A DNA stretch of 64,000 bases from Aquarana catesbeiana (taxonomy: Eukaryota > Chordata > Amphibia > Anura > Ranidae). A program made the translations under genes and the position numbers. The stretch covers positions 588,274,119 through 588,338,118 of the forward strand of contig NC_133326.1 of assembly GCF_042186555.1 (NCBI RefSeq), written 5' to 3'. The notes beneath the pieces are model-generated. The model was not told the DNA's origin. It made no database searches and worked only from the letters and a program-made list of their open reading frames with translations. This document shows, one piece after another, positions 1 through 10,387 of the stretch (positions are counted from its first letter, which is position 1; each line of letters starts with the position of its first letter).

Positions 1-1454
1 CTCCCTCCTTAAGTGTTACAATCAACCTGTGCAACCTCCACCAAAACAACACACCCACCAGATTAAGTTGCCGCCTAAAGATTAGAACAGCAAAAATCGT
101 CTATGGCAAGATCCAGGTCATCAGAGGTATGTAGTCATCGCTAACTCACTACTTTCTTCTTTTGGAATGTACTAGGGTATATGGATCATGATCAGAAACG
201 TTCATTCTCATAGTAAAAACAACCCAGCGTATCCAATCCAAAGCAATAAGTCACCAATGACAAAAAAGAGAAAATCTCATGGTGAAATATTTATTGGTGA
301 ACTGTCATATAAAAACAAGCATGCACAAAATATAAAACAATTGTTCCAACAGCACTTGCATAAAAAGCCACCAATCCAACCGGTGAAAATGGTGGCAGGA
401 CCTCAGGTACAAAAAATCATGTGTGAATAGTAAGTTTTGCACTTACATGGAATGCTGCCAATCTGTAACAGGGTGGCGGCCAGGACCTCAGGCATTGTAT
501 AATAAATCTCTACAGCTGTTTTGCGTGTAGGTAGCCTCCTCACATACACTTAACTGCAACACGACAGTCTTGCTGGCTGAGAGGAGAAGTGGGACTACAT
601 TTGTACCATACTCACTTTCTCATGCAGAAATGTCATGTTATTGCAGATTTTCAATGCTTGTGTTTTCCTGCTGTTTGGTGAAGTCCTGTTGAGGCTGTAG
701 CATTCCCTGAACTTGTCTCCAGCAGCCATCTTGGGGAAGCATTATGTTCTGATTGGGAACAAGTTCTCTTGAGATTTTGTCCACCATTTTCTGTTAGCTC
801 TGATATAAAAGACAGGGTCCAGCCACCATTTTGAGGAGACGTGTGGAATTAGTGAGGGAAGGATACACTGCTTGGGAGGGAAAGCTAGGCCTTACTCAGG
901 GAGAGTGTTCCATCTTGCAGGGACAGAACAGGGATCCTCAGGAGTCCTGTCTATCAGCACTGCTATTGTGCTTGTGATAGAAGATCACAAGAGACAGTGT
1001 ATTTTCCTGTTAAACCATCTCTACTGCATCGGTGGAACCTGCTTATGGACACCAGCCTATGGCAAGTTATCAATATGTGCCTTGTATACCACTGATGTGC
1101 CCGAAGAGAGGAATAATAACTACAGTGCCAGTTTACTGTGCTGCATTCTGTATCTTTGGTGAATGTACTGTGAATCTGTGCCTTATTTACTAACAAGAAA
1201 ACTGTTACTTTATTTACAATACCACACAGTGTGTTTCCCTCTATAATACAGCCACGTTAATTACCCTGCTTACATGCATACACACACATTGGAAGTATAC
1301 AAACTTTTTTTCGGCGGGCAATATCGCTGCCAAACATGACCAAATCAAATAGGGCTACTGTCTCTTATCACCTTCTAGCAGTCTGTAAACCACCCTTTGA
1401 AACGCGAACCACCACAGACTACTTTTCAGAGGGCAACAGAAGTGTAAACGATCC
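1..1454. other. No recognisable gene or element
   Basis: I see no domain, terminal repeat or RNA gene here. The short open frames at 188-430 and 872-1162 have low-complexity or unremarkable products that match no family I know. The phrase CAGGACCTCAGG occurs near 400 and again near 483, a weak local duplication. This may be diverged repeat or unique intergenic DNA. Confidence 0.5.
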
Positions 1455-1729
1455 TTAAGGCCGGGATCACATATGTCCAGCCCCGGTTCACAGCATGGGG
1501 TCCAGTGCGTTTCTGTACACCAGTTCAGTTGCGATTCAGGTTCGACTTTTTGCCTGAATTCGCACTTCATCCAAAGATGCACAGGACCCTTCTGCAATTC
1601 AGACTGCGGCCTCCCCGGACCTGTGTTAACCGTATCTATTGAAAGTCGGTCACATTTGCCTGTCATGCGAATTGGATGCAGGGAAACCCACATCCAGTTT
1701 GCATGTACTGTATGTGAACCCAGCCTTAA
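1455..1729. mobile_element. TTAA-flanked MITE, family A (piggyBac-like)
   Basis: A 275-bp segment bounded by TTAA on both sides (1455-1458 and 1726-1729). It has inverted ends: GGCCGGGATCACATA on the left, and GGCTGGGTTCACATA as the complement of the right end. TTAA target duplication is the hallmark of piggyBac-type transposition. The interior has no coding capacity, so it would need a transposase supplied in trans. Open frames on both strands here are incidental. A related but more diverged copy lies at 9689-9951. Confidence 0.75.
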
Positions 1730-2887
1730 AGTCAGCCTGTTTCTTTGCTTTGCATGGGCTAAGCACAGATTCACTTCATTGTTCGCTTAGGCTGCATTCA
1801 CTTCTCAGCAAGGCAAGGTTGTCATATGTGCAACACATCCTGTAAAATGATCAATGTGGCTTGGTAATTCAACAATTCCTTTAAGTAAATGTTCCTTTTC
1901 CTTTATAACCATGCCTGTTACAGAGTAAATGTCTTATAAAAGAAAAACACATTAGTTTCCATCATAGTTATTGGAACAACAGTTTAATTTTTAATCAAAA
2001 TACCATGCCTAATTACGCTGGAAATACACCTTTCAGCAATAAATGAGATTTGGTAGCACTGTTGATAATGAGATTTCAAATCTCATTACAATAACATGTT
2101 CCAGTTAATAAATCCCCATGTTCTGCCCCATTAATTGATGTTTTTGTTCTTAAACTTTTAGTCTGATTTTTATCTGATTTACTTACTTCTTAATCCTTGC
2201 AGTACCAGGGGATGTGACTATTAATTGCTACCCTAGAAAACTGCTGCAGATTATTGCCCCCTTCCTGCTATTTTTATTTTTGCTGGAAAATATACTTTTT
2301 GTTATTGTGTGGCTAAGAGTAATTGATCAAAGCTATGAATCAGGAATGCCACCCTAGAGTTGCTCTATATTTTCCATTGGATGGGGGTTGGTCATAAAAG
2401 GCCAAACTTCTAATCGGTTCTAACTTATTTGTATATGGGCAGTGGAATCCACAGCCCATTAGCCTCCATTCACTTGCATTCTACTCTGCTACTTGGGGAC
2501 TACATGTCCCAGGATCCCATGCTCAATGGCATCATCTAAGGGGGGGGATAAGCAGCTGCACCATCAGTTCTCCTTATCCCCAGCATACATTGCTGCCTCT
2601 GCAGAGAACCTCTGATGGGAGGCGGAGTGCTCTGTCACAGTGCAGCGACTGCTGTGTGAGCAGAACACAGCCCACTCTCTGATGTTGCCAAGAGGTAGGG
2701 GGTGAGCGTGGGAATCCACACAGCCTACATCTGCACCTCTCCCTGTCACTGTGCAGTGGCAGGGGGGGTTGAAAAAGGAGAGCAGGTATAGAGCGCTCAA
2801 GCTGCTTCTCCAGCCGGCGGGCAGCACCTTTCTACTGGCTACACTACAATAAACACATATTTGCACAGTAACAAAAAAAGGTTACCT
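1730..2887. other. No recognisable gene; AT-rich intergenic DNA
   Basis: AT-rich sequence with no supportable gene. The frame at 2564-2866 (minus) gives a cysteine- and serine-rich product with no recognisable domain, and I treat it as non-coding. Confidence 0.5.
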
Positions 2888-3060
2888 AACTGGACAGCAC
2901 AGTGGCTTAGTGGTTAGCACTAAGTTCCTTGGTTCAAATTCCAATCAGGATATAACCTGCATGGAGTTTGCATGTTCTCCCTGTGCTTGTGTAAGTTTCC
3001 TCCTGCACTCCACAGACATGCTAGTAAGTTAACTGGTCCCTGTCTTGATGGGCCCTATGT
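2888..3060 (+). mobile_element. tRNA-derived SINE-like repeat
   Basis: Contains an A-box-like element (TGGCTTAGTGG, 2903-2913) and a B-box-like element (GGTTCAAATTC, 2931-2941) 17 bp apart, as in an internal RNA polymerase III promoter. The body that follows (GGAGTTTGCATGTTCTCCCTG near 2961) is a widespread fish and amphibian interspersed repeat that I recognise. The complementary-strand version of that body appears near 50386-50470. Poor similarity to a real tRNA cloverleaf argues against a functional tRNA gene. No target duplication could be defined. Confidence 0.6.
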
Positions 3061-3675
3061 ATGTGCATAAATACTCATGCTAGCAGCGGTGTTTACCACT
3101 CCCTGAAAAGTGATCAGTGGTGGATTGCTTTTCAGAGGATGGTAAAAATATTCACAGGCATGTTGCCACTTCCGGATGCTTGTGTTTTTAAAATGAATTT
3201 ATTGATGAACTGCATATTCCAGATGAGGTCTTACTAATGATTTGTACAGGGGCAAAATTATATATCTCTCTCTCTGGAGTCCATACCTCTCTTAATACAA
3301 GAAAGGATTTTGCTCGCTTTGGAAACCACAGCTTGGTATTGCCTGCTATTATTAAGCTTATGATCTACCAAAACCCCAGATTCTTCTCCACTAATGATTA
3401 CCCCAGTTGTACTCCCCCTAGTATTATGACGCATGCATATTCTTAGCCCCCAAGTGCATAACTTTACATTTATCAACATTAAACCTCATTTAGTTGCCCA
3501 ATTAGACAGTTAGATAAGTTGGAGATATCTTGTAAGGACGTTATTCCACTGCAGAGCTTGGTGTCATCTGCAAAGACTAAAATTGTGCTTTTAATCCCAC
3601 ACCCTATATCATTTATAAATATATTAAAAAGTAAGGTTACCAACACTGAGCCTTGGGGTACACCACTGATAACCT

Positions 3676-4380
3676 ATAGAAAAGTATAATACCTCTAAGG
3701 GGATTTTTAAGGCAATGAATTCAAGAATATGTTTAAAATACGTTTTATTTATTATTATTCAGCGTTAAAAAAATTTTTTTTTTTTTTTAATTTTTCACAG
3801 ATAGTCATATAGATCAAAAAACATAGAACAAAATATAAAATAAATTCCAAAGCATGAAGTAATTCTACAAATACATCCAATACAAAATAATTATAGAGAA
3901 TTGCATGTAGAAAATGACTTGAGGAAGAATGTGATGTGTCACACTACCCAGTGCGGTCACCCTAGATGGCCACCCTGGTGTGGAGTAGTGGAATTTCCAA
4001 CGCGTTTCAACGTTTAAATCTTAACAGATAAAAGTCTTCTTCAGGGAAAGTACATCACAGTCTAAGAAATCAAGAAATCAGAAAACAATGCTATTATGAA
4101 CTGTACACATATATACCATACATATCCCCTGCAATGGTTATATTCTCATGTGACTTACGCTCTCCCAAGACAGCCCGGTTTGGGAGCATTACATGCCAGG
4201 GGTCAGAAACATCCCACATCAGAAAAGCCTGGACTGTCCTAATACTCTACAAGGCGGCTGGATATAATAGATAATCCCAAAATTCGGCGTCCTTAGCCTC
4301 AAAGAAAAATTGATGGCTATCTGTAATGGGGCAAATAAGAAAAATGAGTGGTATATTGGAGACAGCTGTGGGCTTACCCT
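3676..4380 (-). mobile_element. Retroelement with hammerhead-like motif, copy 1 (17-bp TSD)
   Basis: A 705-bp insertion in the CR1-like LINE, bounded by a perfect 17-bp direct repeat TACACCACTGATAACCT (3659-3675 and 4381-4397). Restoring one copy of the repeat restores the LINE reading. On the minus strand it holds the hammerhead-like motif at 3994-4049. About 250 bases further 3' there is an A/T homopolymer run and AATAATAATAAATAAA (near 3730-3760), then a tail containing CCTTAAAAATCCCC. That tail resembles the end of copy 4 (ACCTTTAAAATCCC). There is no long ORF, so it is non-autonomous. The 17-bp TSD indicates target-primed reverse transcription and not a cut-and-paste DNA transposon. Confidence 0.8.
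3994..4049 (-). ncRNA. Hammerhead-ribozyme-like motif, copy 1
   Basis: On the minus strand: stem I 5' half UUUCC (4049-4045); core CUGAAGA (4044-4038), matching CUGANGA; one extra A (4037); stem II closed by GAC (4036-4034) against GUU (4011-4009), extended by an AUCU-GUUA-AGAU hairpin; core GAAA (4008-4005); ACGCGU (4005-4000) as minimal stem III; U17 (3999); and stem I 3' half GGAAA (3998-3994). All conserved core positions are present. The extra A beside A9 departs from the canonical core, although a natural viroid hammerhead (CChMVd) is known to carry one. Cleavage would be predicted after 3999. Activity is not shown. Confidence 0.6.
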
Positions 4381-4706
4381 TACACCACTGATAACCTTAG
4401 ACCATTCAGAGTATGAATCATTTACCACTACTCTCTGAATTAATTTTTTAGCCAGTTTTCTGTCCATTTACAAACTGATATTTCCAAGCCTGTAGACTTT
4501 ACCTTACATATGAGCCATGTGTGGGGAACTGTGTGAAACGATTTTGCAAAATCCAGCTATACCACGTCCACAGCCACTCCTCTGTCCAAGGTTTTACTTA
4601 CCTCCTCATAAAAAGAAATCAGATTTGTTTGACAACTTCTGTCTTTCATGAATCCACGTTGCCTGTTGTTTAAAAAAAGTTTTTCCAGCAAGAACTCATC
4701 TATGTG

Positions 4707-6223
4707 TATCAATTATAAAATTCCTAAAGTGCTGAAGTGGAATAAAATTTTGTGGAAATAGTGAAAAAAATATTGTAGAAATAGTGAAAAAATAAAATAA
4801 AAAGGTAATACAGCTGCAATCAATTAGTGACACCCCACAGTTTGTTATAAAAATAAATAAATAAAGTGATGCGCTTGTATTATCTATTTGTTGTAATACT
4901 GCCTCTCGTGCCTATCTTATACTTCTAAAATAAGTGAAACATTGTGTAAAAACTTTTTGTTAAATAGTAACTTGTGTTAAATAATACACCTTGACAACTA
5001 AATTGCCTAGACACATATAAAGAGATAATGTTCAGGAGATACTGTGTTCCGAGCCTTTTTGTGAAATTCCCCTATTGCACACTCCCAAAACCTTCAGCCA
5101 GTGAATACTAATAAAAAATTCTAATATATGAAGCATATAATTATGTGATCAAAGTCAAATCATAGTGATTAATCCACCAAATTGAATTGAAATGATACCT
5201 CCTCTTCTGTTAGGCCCAGGCTTAGTGAGTCTGTATCAGCGGTGGAGCGGCTTGTCTCTAATCAGCCGCCGGCATAGAAGAGTTGTTTCTCAGCTTCTAC
5301 TGGTCTTCCCCCATATAGAAGATAAAATTGTGAAGAAACACCATTGCGCAGATATCAGCCAGATTTTAAATAACATAAAAAAACACTTGTTACCACTCAC
5401 ATGCTCCCTTAGACATAGATCGCATTTTTTCAGGATAATGGTCAGTCACATTCAGCTCCGTGCTGCTCCGTGCTGCTGCTAATACACTCACAGGCAGATC
5501 GCACTCCAACCAGAGCGTCACAGGCTAATAAGTGGGGAGAATTAGCCTGTGACGCTCTGGTTGGAGTGCGATCTGCCTGTAAGTGTATTAGCAGCAGCAC
5601 GGAGCAGCACGGAGCTGAATGTGACTGACCATTATACTGAAAAAATGCGATCTATGTCTAAGGGAGCATGTGAGTGGTAACAAGTGGTTTTTTATGTTAT
5701 TTAAAATCTGGCTGATATCTGCGCAATGGTGTTTCTTCGCAATTTTATCTTCTATATGGGGGAACACCAGTAGAAGCTGAGAAACAACTCTTCTATGCCG
5801 GCGGCTGATTAGAGACAAGCCGCTCCACCGCTGATACAGACTCACTAAGCCTGGGCCTAACAGAAGAGGAGGTATCATTTCAATTCAATTTGGTGGACTA
5901 ATCACTATGATTTGACTTTGATCACATAATTATATGCTTCATATATTAGAAATTTTTATTAGTATTCACTGGCTGAAGGTTTTGGGAGTGTGCAATAGGG
6001 GGATTTCACATAAAGGCTCAGAACACAGTATCTCCTAAACATTATCTCTTTATATGTGTCAAGGCAATTTAGTTGTCAAGGTGTATTATTTAACACAGGT
6101 TACTATTTAACAAAAAGTTTTTTTACAATGTTTCACTTATTTTAGAAGTATAAAATAGGCACGAGAGGCAGTATTACAACAAATAGATAATACAAGCGCA
6201 TCACTTTATTTATTTATTTTTAT
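4707..6223. mobile_element. Palindromic foldback element 1 with 14-bp direct repeats
   Basis: Bounded by AACTCATCTATGTG at 4693-4706 and 6224-6237, a perfect 14-bp direct repeat. Inside is a near-perfect inverted repeat: the left arm runs about 4845-5529, a spacer of about 11 bp (AAGTGGGGAGA) follows, and the right arm runs to about 6225. A unique, A-rich tail of about 138 bp (4707-4844) lies on the left only. The arm ends read AATAAATAAAGTGATGCGC. The mirror-image 96-codon frames on the two strands at 5192-5482 and 5588-5878 only reflect the palindrome. No transposase is present. The 14-bp TSD and one-sided tail do not match known foldback or TIR DNA elements. Confidence 0.8.
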
Positions 6224-6378
6224 AACTCATCTATGTGGTCTTTTTTAAAATCTCCAGTATCTTCCCCATATAGAAGTTAAACTAACAGGTCTATAGTTAC
6301 TTGGTAAAGACTTTGATCCTTTTTTAAATATGGGCACCACATTGGCCCTAAGCCAATCCAGTGGTACTACTCCAGTCA

Positions 6379-6857
6379 TTAAAGCGGAGTTCCACCCAAA
6401 AGTGGAAGCTCCGCTTTAAGGACTCCTCGCCACCTTACATGCCACGTTTATCATTTTGTTTGGGGGTGAGCAGGTACCTAGTTTTGACAGGTACCCAGCT
6501 CCCACTTCCACTCGGGCCACCTAGGTGACTCGAGTGGAAGTTCTCCTCTCACCCTCCCTCCCTGCAATCTTCTGGGACACGTCACAGGTCCCAGAAGATT
6601 GCCCGGCCACTGAGGAAGCGCATTGCAAACCCATGCATGCGCAGTGCGCACCCGGCTGTGAGGCTTCAAGCTGTCACAGCAGGGTGCCCACTCTTGTGAT
6701 GCTGGCACCGGGGGAAGGTGGGGGAAAGAACCGAGGGTACAGGTGGCCGCATCGCTGGATCGTGGGACAGGTAAGAGTGTTTATTAAAAGTCAGCCACTA
6801 CACTTTTTGTAGCTTCTGACTTTAATAAACACAGTAACGACTGGAACCCTGCTTTAA
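6379..6857. mobile_element. TTAA-flanked MITE, family B
   Basis: A 479-bp insertion in the LINE with TTAA at 6379-6382 and 6854-6857. The ends are inverted: TTAAAGCGGAGTTCCA on the left and TTAAAGCAGGGTTCCA as the complement of the right. LINE sequence continues on both sides of a single TTAA. The left end also holds a small internal hairpin (AAGCGGAGTTCCACC with GGAAGCTCCGCTTT, 6381-6419). No coding capacity. It is consistent with piggyBac-type mobilisation in trans. Confidence 0.8.
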
Positions 6858-7446
6858 CGAGTCCCTAAAATTTTTTAACAATGGCTTTGAAATTACAGAG
6901 CTCAATTCTTTTAGGATCCTTGGGTGGATGTCATCTGGTCCAGGTGCTTTATCCACTTTTATTCTGTCTAAATATTTATGGACCATATCACTTTTGAGCC
7001 ATTGTGGATCATTTGTGGATGTGTTACTACCATCCCCATTATGGACTTGAGCTCCCCCATGCTGAAGAAAGTATTTAATAAATTTGCCTTTTCTTTGTCC
7101 CCGGTCACCCACTCTAGATTATTTTGTAAAGGGCCTACATGCTCAGACCTGAGCTTTTTACTATTACTATTGATTTCCTTTTTACATATTCTGTTATATT
7201 CTTTGTAACATTAAAACAATGATATACGTCCTTCATTTTTATATTTTTTAAAAGCTCTTTTCTTATTATTTATAGATTTTATGGGCGTGAGATTTTTAAA
7301 CGTATTGCCCATGGGTATATTTTGCACTGAGTTCGAATACAGTCTTTTTGAAGAATTCTCATTTCTGTTCTGTGTTCATTGATGCCAATATTCCCTCCCA
7401 GTCTATGTCTTGGAGAGCAGCCCTCATCCTTGGAAAATTTGCTCTC
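6858..7446 (-). pseudogene. CR1-like LINE linker and RT fingers, broken
   Basis: The minus-strand frame at 6822-7112 reads FIKYFLQHGGAQVHNGD, then VDKAPGPDDIHPRILKEL and ISKPLLKNF. The K-x-P-G-P-D-x-I-H-P block is the N-terminal RT signature of CR1/L2 LINEs. Residues 7113-7446 are the upstream linker, open only in short pieces. The frame runs a few codons into the TTAA MITE at 6379-6857, whose insertion cut the LINE there. LINE sequence resumes at about 6378. Confidence 0.8.
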
Positions 7447-8352
7447 TTAACCACTTGCCAACCAGCTCACACCGATATACGTCGGCAGAATGGCACGAGT
7501 GCACAAAACGCCGTACCCATATGTCACTCTGTCATTGGCAGCTAGCGGGCTCAGCATGGCCCGCAATCGTGGCACGGAGAGGCAGAACGGGGAGATGAAA
7601 ACAAGGCATTTCCCTGTTCTGCCTAGCAACATGACAGGGATCTCCTGCTCCCAGTGATCTATGTCATGTTTTAGTGAGCCCATCCCCCTTACAGTTAGAA
7701 CACACTGAGGGAACACACTTAACCCTTTGATCGCCCCCTAGTGTTTAACCCCCTCCCTACCAGTGACATTTACACAGTAATCAGTGCATTTTTATAGCAC
7801 TGATTGCTGTATAAATGTCAATGATCCCAAAATAGTGTCAAAAGTGTCAGATCTGTCTGCTGCATTGTTGCAGTCATGATAAAAATCGCAGATTGCCGCC
7901 ATTACTAATAAAAAAAATTATAATAAAAATGCCATAAATCTATCCCCTATTTTGTAGACCTGATAACTTTTGCACAAACCAATCAATATACGCTTATTGC
8001 GATTTTTTTTTTTTTTACCAAAAATATGTAGAAGAATACATATTGGCCTAAACTGAGGTAGAAATTAGTTTTTTTAATTTCATTTGGGATATTTATTATA
8101 GCAAAAAATAAAAAATATTGCTTTTGTTTCAAAATTGTCGCTCTTTTTTTGTTTATAGCGCAAAAAATAAAAACCGCAGAGGTGATCAAATACCACCAAA
8201 AGAAAGCTCTATTTGTGAGAAAAAAAGGACATCAGTTTTGTTTGGGTACAATGTTGCACGACCGCGCAATTGTCAGTTAAATCGACATAGTGCTGTATCG
8301 CAAAAAAGGGCTTGGTCAAGAAGGGGGGAAATCCTTCCGGGGCTGAAGTGTT
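7447..8352 (+). mobile_element. TTAA MITE, family C (TTAACCACTTGCC), right end damaged
   Basis: Starts with TTAACCACTTGCCAACC (7447). It shares its whole layout with the intact copy at 50511-51429, including TTAACCCCCTCCCTACCAGT (7745) and the AT-rich block with GATCAAATACCACCAAAAGA near 8182. It ends in CTTCCGGGGCTGAAGTG. The expected terminal GGTTAA is lost, so the right boundary is approximate. Inserted in the CR1-like LINE, which resumes after about 8353. Confidence 0.75.
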
Positions 8353-8434
8353 TTTATATTTCCGGTATGTGTTTGATGCTTGAAGGGAACATTAAATAAA
8401 ATCATGTTATGGTCACTGCTACCCAGATGTTCTT

Positions 8435-9040
8435 TTATATGAATATTGGTAATAAGCTAGTCATGGGCCTCAATAAACTGGACCATAATATTTTCTTGCA
8501 ATAGGTTTTAAAATTTTTGCCCTTCAACTGTCCCAGCAGTGCCATTACTCCAGTCAATTTCTGGGTAGTTAAAATTGCTATTATTATCACTGTCCCAGCC
8601 CTTGCAGCCCTTTCCATCTGTGCAAGGAGCTGAGTCTCCACCTCACAGACACAGACACCATCACCCCTCCATTTTACCCTGTCTTTCCGAAAGAGAGCAT
8701 AGCCAGGAATATTAATAGCCCAGTCATGTGAAGATTGAAGCCAAGATTCAGCAATACCAATTAAATCATAGTTCTCCTTGTGCACCAGAGCTTCCAACTC
8801 ACTATTTTGCTTGGCAGACTTCTGGCAGTGGTGAATAGACACTTTAATTCATTGTCACATTTTGCACACTTGTGTTGGATATTTTTTATATTAATGCAAA
8901 TAGTACAATTTCCAATGGTTGTATGTAACATGGGAGCCTTCATATCACCTGCCATACCCTTCCCCCCATCTCTTCCCATTCCACCCACCAATAGGGGCTG
9001 ATCCCTGTCTGACCTGTCTGCCCCATTATAATTGAATTCA
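8435..9040 (-). pseudogene. CR1-like LINE ORF2 endonuclease (APE type), broken
   Basis: N-terminal part of ORF2 in two frames. One reads LKCLFTTARSLPSKI, resembling the usual N-A-R-S start of CR1/L2 endonucleases. The next reads LEALVHKENYDLIGIAESW, then SHDWAINIPGYALFRKDRV and GDGVCV, which match the D-I-I-G-I-x-E-T-W and G-Y-x-x-F-R-K-D-R blocks of apurinic-type LINE endonucleases. In an intact element this domain nicks the target DNA to prime reverse transcription. A frameshift near 8770 separates the halves. Downstream residues decay before the TTAA MITE at 8352. Confidence 0.85.
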
Positions 9041-9055
9041 CCCTCCCCCACAATC

Positions 9056-9302
9056 CTAGTTTAAATACCCATCCAGCCTTCCCATAAACCTCTCACCCAG
9101 CACAGCAGACCCTCTTCCATTTAGGTGCAAACCATCTTTAGCATATAAGTTGCACCCCAATGAAAAGTCAGCCCAGTGCTCTAAAAACCCAAATCTCTTC
9201 TTCTTCTATAAGTTCTTTAGCCATGCATTAAATTCTCTAAGCCTTTCCTGTGTTGCGCATGGCACAGGCAATATTTCAGAGAATATCACCTTGGAGATCA
9301 TG
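9056..9302 (-). pseudogene. CR1-like LINE ORF1 C-terminus (SGNH/GDSL esterase-like)
   Basis: Reading the minus strand from about 9302 gives a continuous product ending at a TAG at 9056-9058, with one internal stop near 9211. The segment KDGLHLNGRG contains the D-x-x-H pair of the SGNH/GDSL esterase fold, and FGFLEHWADF and RLREFNAWLK lie upstream. This esterase domain is known from ORF1 proteins of CR1-clade LINEs and may bind or modify lipid or the RNP. The rest of ORF1 upstream was not recognisable. It lies just 5' of the endonuclease remnant, as expected. Now non-functional. Confidence 0.7.
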
Positions 9303-9688
9303 CTCACCTTTCAGTCATCCTCTCAATCTCCATTCATAGATACTGTTTCACTCATAGAAGCTATAGTATGAATTCTATGATTGTAGCAGATGGGTGGAAA
9401 GGGTGGGCATAGTCAGGCTTTCTTAAAGAGAGCCTGTGACTTCCAGTTAGTTGTATTAACCCCCGCTGTACCGGAAAATTATTATGGCAGGGGTGGGGGA
9501 TCAGGATGGAGGAAGATTTTCCCTAACAGAATAAGAATCAGACAAGGGACACATCTTGCTGACTCTAAGTTATGTCCCTTGTGCTGATTTCTCTGTTTGT
9601 GATTTTGGCTACACTTCACTGACCTCTTTAGCTGCCGACATGTGAAGCAGTGTTAATTTTGGCATCAGATTTTGATTTAGTTTTAGTC

Positions 9689-9951
9689 TTAGGCCGGAGT
9701 TTTAGGGTTAGGCAGGAGAATCCGCATCCCATTCGCAATAGCAGGAGAATGTGACCGGCTATGGAGCCGGTTCACATATCTCCGATGCGGCTCCGGTGCG
9801 AATTTGCACAGGAGCCCTGTGCATCTTTTGGTCCGTTTCAGGTCTGAATTCAGCCCAAAATTCAGGCTGAAATCGGACCTGAAACAGTGAACCAGGACAC
9901 ACAGGACCCCTGCTGGGAGCTGCATTAGCATCTAGTGTGAACTTAGCCTTA
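9689..9951. mobile_element. Diverged MITE related to family A
   Basis: Begins TTAGGCCGGAG and ends GTGTGAACTTAGCCTTA, a decayed version of the family A ends seen at 1455-1729. The interior holds a palindromic pair around GGTCCGTTTCAGGTCTGAATT (9829-9849) and AATTCAGGCTGAAATCGGACC (9859-9879, near-complement), which gives a hairpin. The minus-strand frames across it are incidental. It abuts the next MITE at 9952 directly. Confidence 0.55.
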
Positions 9952-10328
9952 TGCCGCGTACACACAATCGGACTTTCTGCCAACAAAACCGTGTATTTTT
10001 TTCGAAGGATGTTGGCTCAAACTTGTCTTGCATACACACGGTCACACAAATGTTGGCCCAAAATTCCGAACGTGAGAACGTGGTGACGTACAAGACGTAC
10101 GAAGAGCCGAGAAAAAGGAAGTTCAATAGCCATTGCGGCTCCTTCTGCTTGATTCCGAGCATGCATGAACTTTTGTGCGACAGACTTGTGCACACACGAT
10201 CGGAATTTCCGACAGCAAAGTGAAGTTGGCAGAAAATTTGAAAACCTGCTCTCAAACATTTGTAACTGGAAATTCCGACAGAAAATGTTTGATGGAGCAT
10301 ACACATGGTCAAACTTTCTGACAACAAG
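9952..10328 (+). mobile_element. Harbinger-like MITE (TGCCGCGTACACAC), 3' truncated
   Basis: Starts TGCCGCGTACACACAATCGG just after TTA (9949-9951), a PIF/Harbinger-like 3-bp target. It matches the fuller copy at 40334-40734 through ACGTACAAGACGTACGA, CGGCTCCTTCTGCTTGATTC and GGAGCATACACATGGTC. The right terminal inverted repeat is missing. The element ends at ACAACAAG, followed by a purine-rich tract (10325-10380). No coding capacity. Confidence 0.7.
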
Positions 10329-10387
10329 AAGAGAAGAGAAAAAAGAAGAGAAGAATAGAAGAGGCGAGAAGAAAATCTTCAGTGACG

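Larger units (their letters stand above)
3195..4706 (-). pseudogene. CR1-like LINE RT palm and thumb, broken by an insertion
   Basis: Minus-strand reading gives SEWSKVISGV at 4381-4420, the usual start of the S-G-V-P-Q-G-S block. After the inserted element at 3676-4380 it gives LVFADDTKLC near 3570-3540, which contains the catalytic F-A-D-D of the RT active site. Further on are GVLVDHKLNNSRQ, ASKILSCIKRG and SLVRPHLEYAV near 3200. These are in CR1/L2 order. Several frameshifts are present. The rest of the C-terminus and the 3' terminus are not seen below 3195. Confidence 0.85.
3195..9302 (-). mobile_element. Degenerate CR1-like LINE, split by four insertions
   Basis: A non-LTR retrotransposon read on the minus strand, from an ORF1 remnant near 9.3 kb to the reverse-transcriptase C-terminal part near 3.2 kb. 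Recognisable blocks run in the correct order: ORF1 end (9056-9302), endonuclease (8435-9040), RT fingers (6858-7112) and RT palm to thumb (3195-4690). Four later insertions interrupt it: 3676-4380, 4707-6223, 6379-6857 and 7447-8352. Each has identifiable ends, and the LINE sequence resumes across each. Family traits seen are an esterase-like ORF1, a TYR-type GIAESW endonuclease and an FADD RT motif. The 3' end is missing below about 3195. It is a fossil with stops and frameshifts throughout. Confidence 0.85.

Noticed and set aside
2901..2960. tRNA gene
   Set aside because: A and B boxes are present, but the sequence cannot form a good cloverleaf and continues into a known interspersed repeat body, so it is SINE-like.
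5192..5878. Identical 96-codon proteins on opposite strands
   Set aside because: A palindrome gives the same frame on both strands. The product matches no family and the arms contain no other coding signs.
8435..9051. Host nuclease gene
   Set aside because: The endonuclease motifs are those of CR1/L2 LINEs and are flanked by LINE ORF1 and RT remnants.
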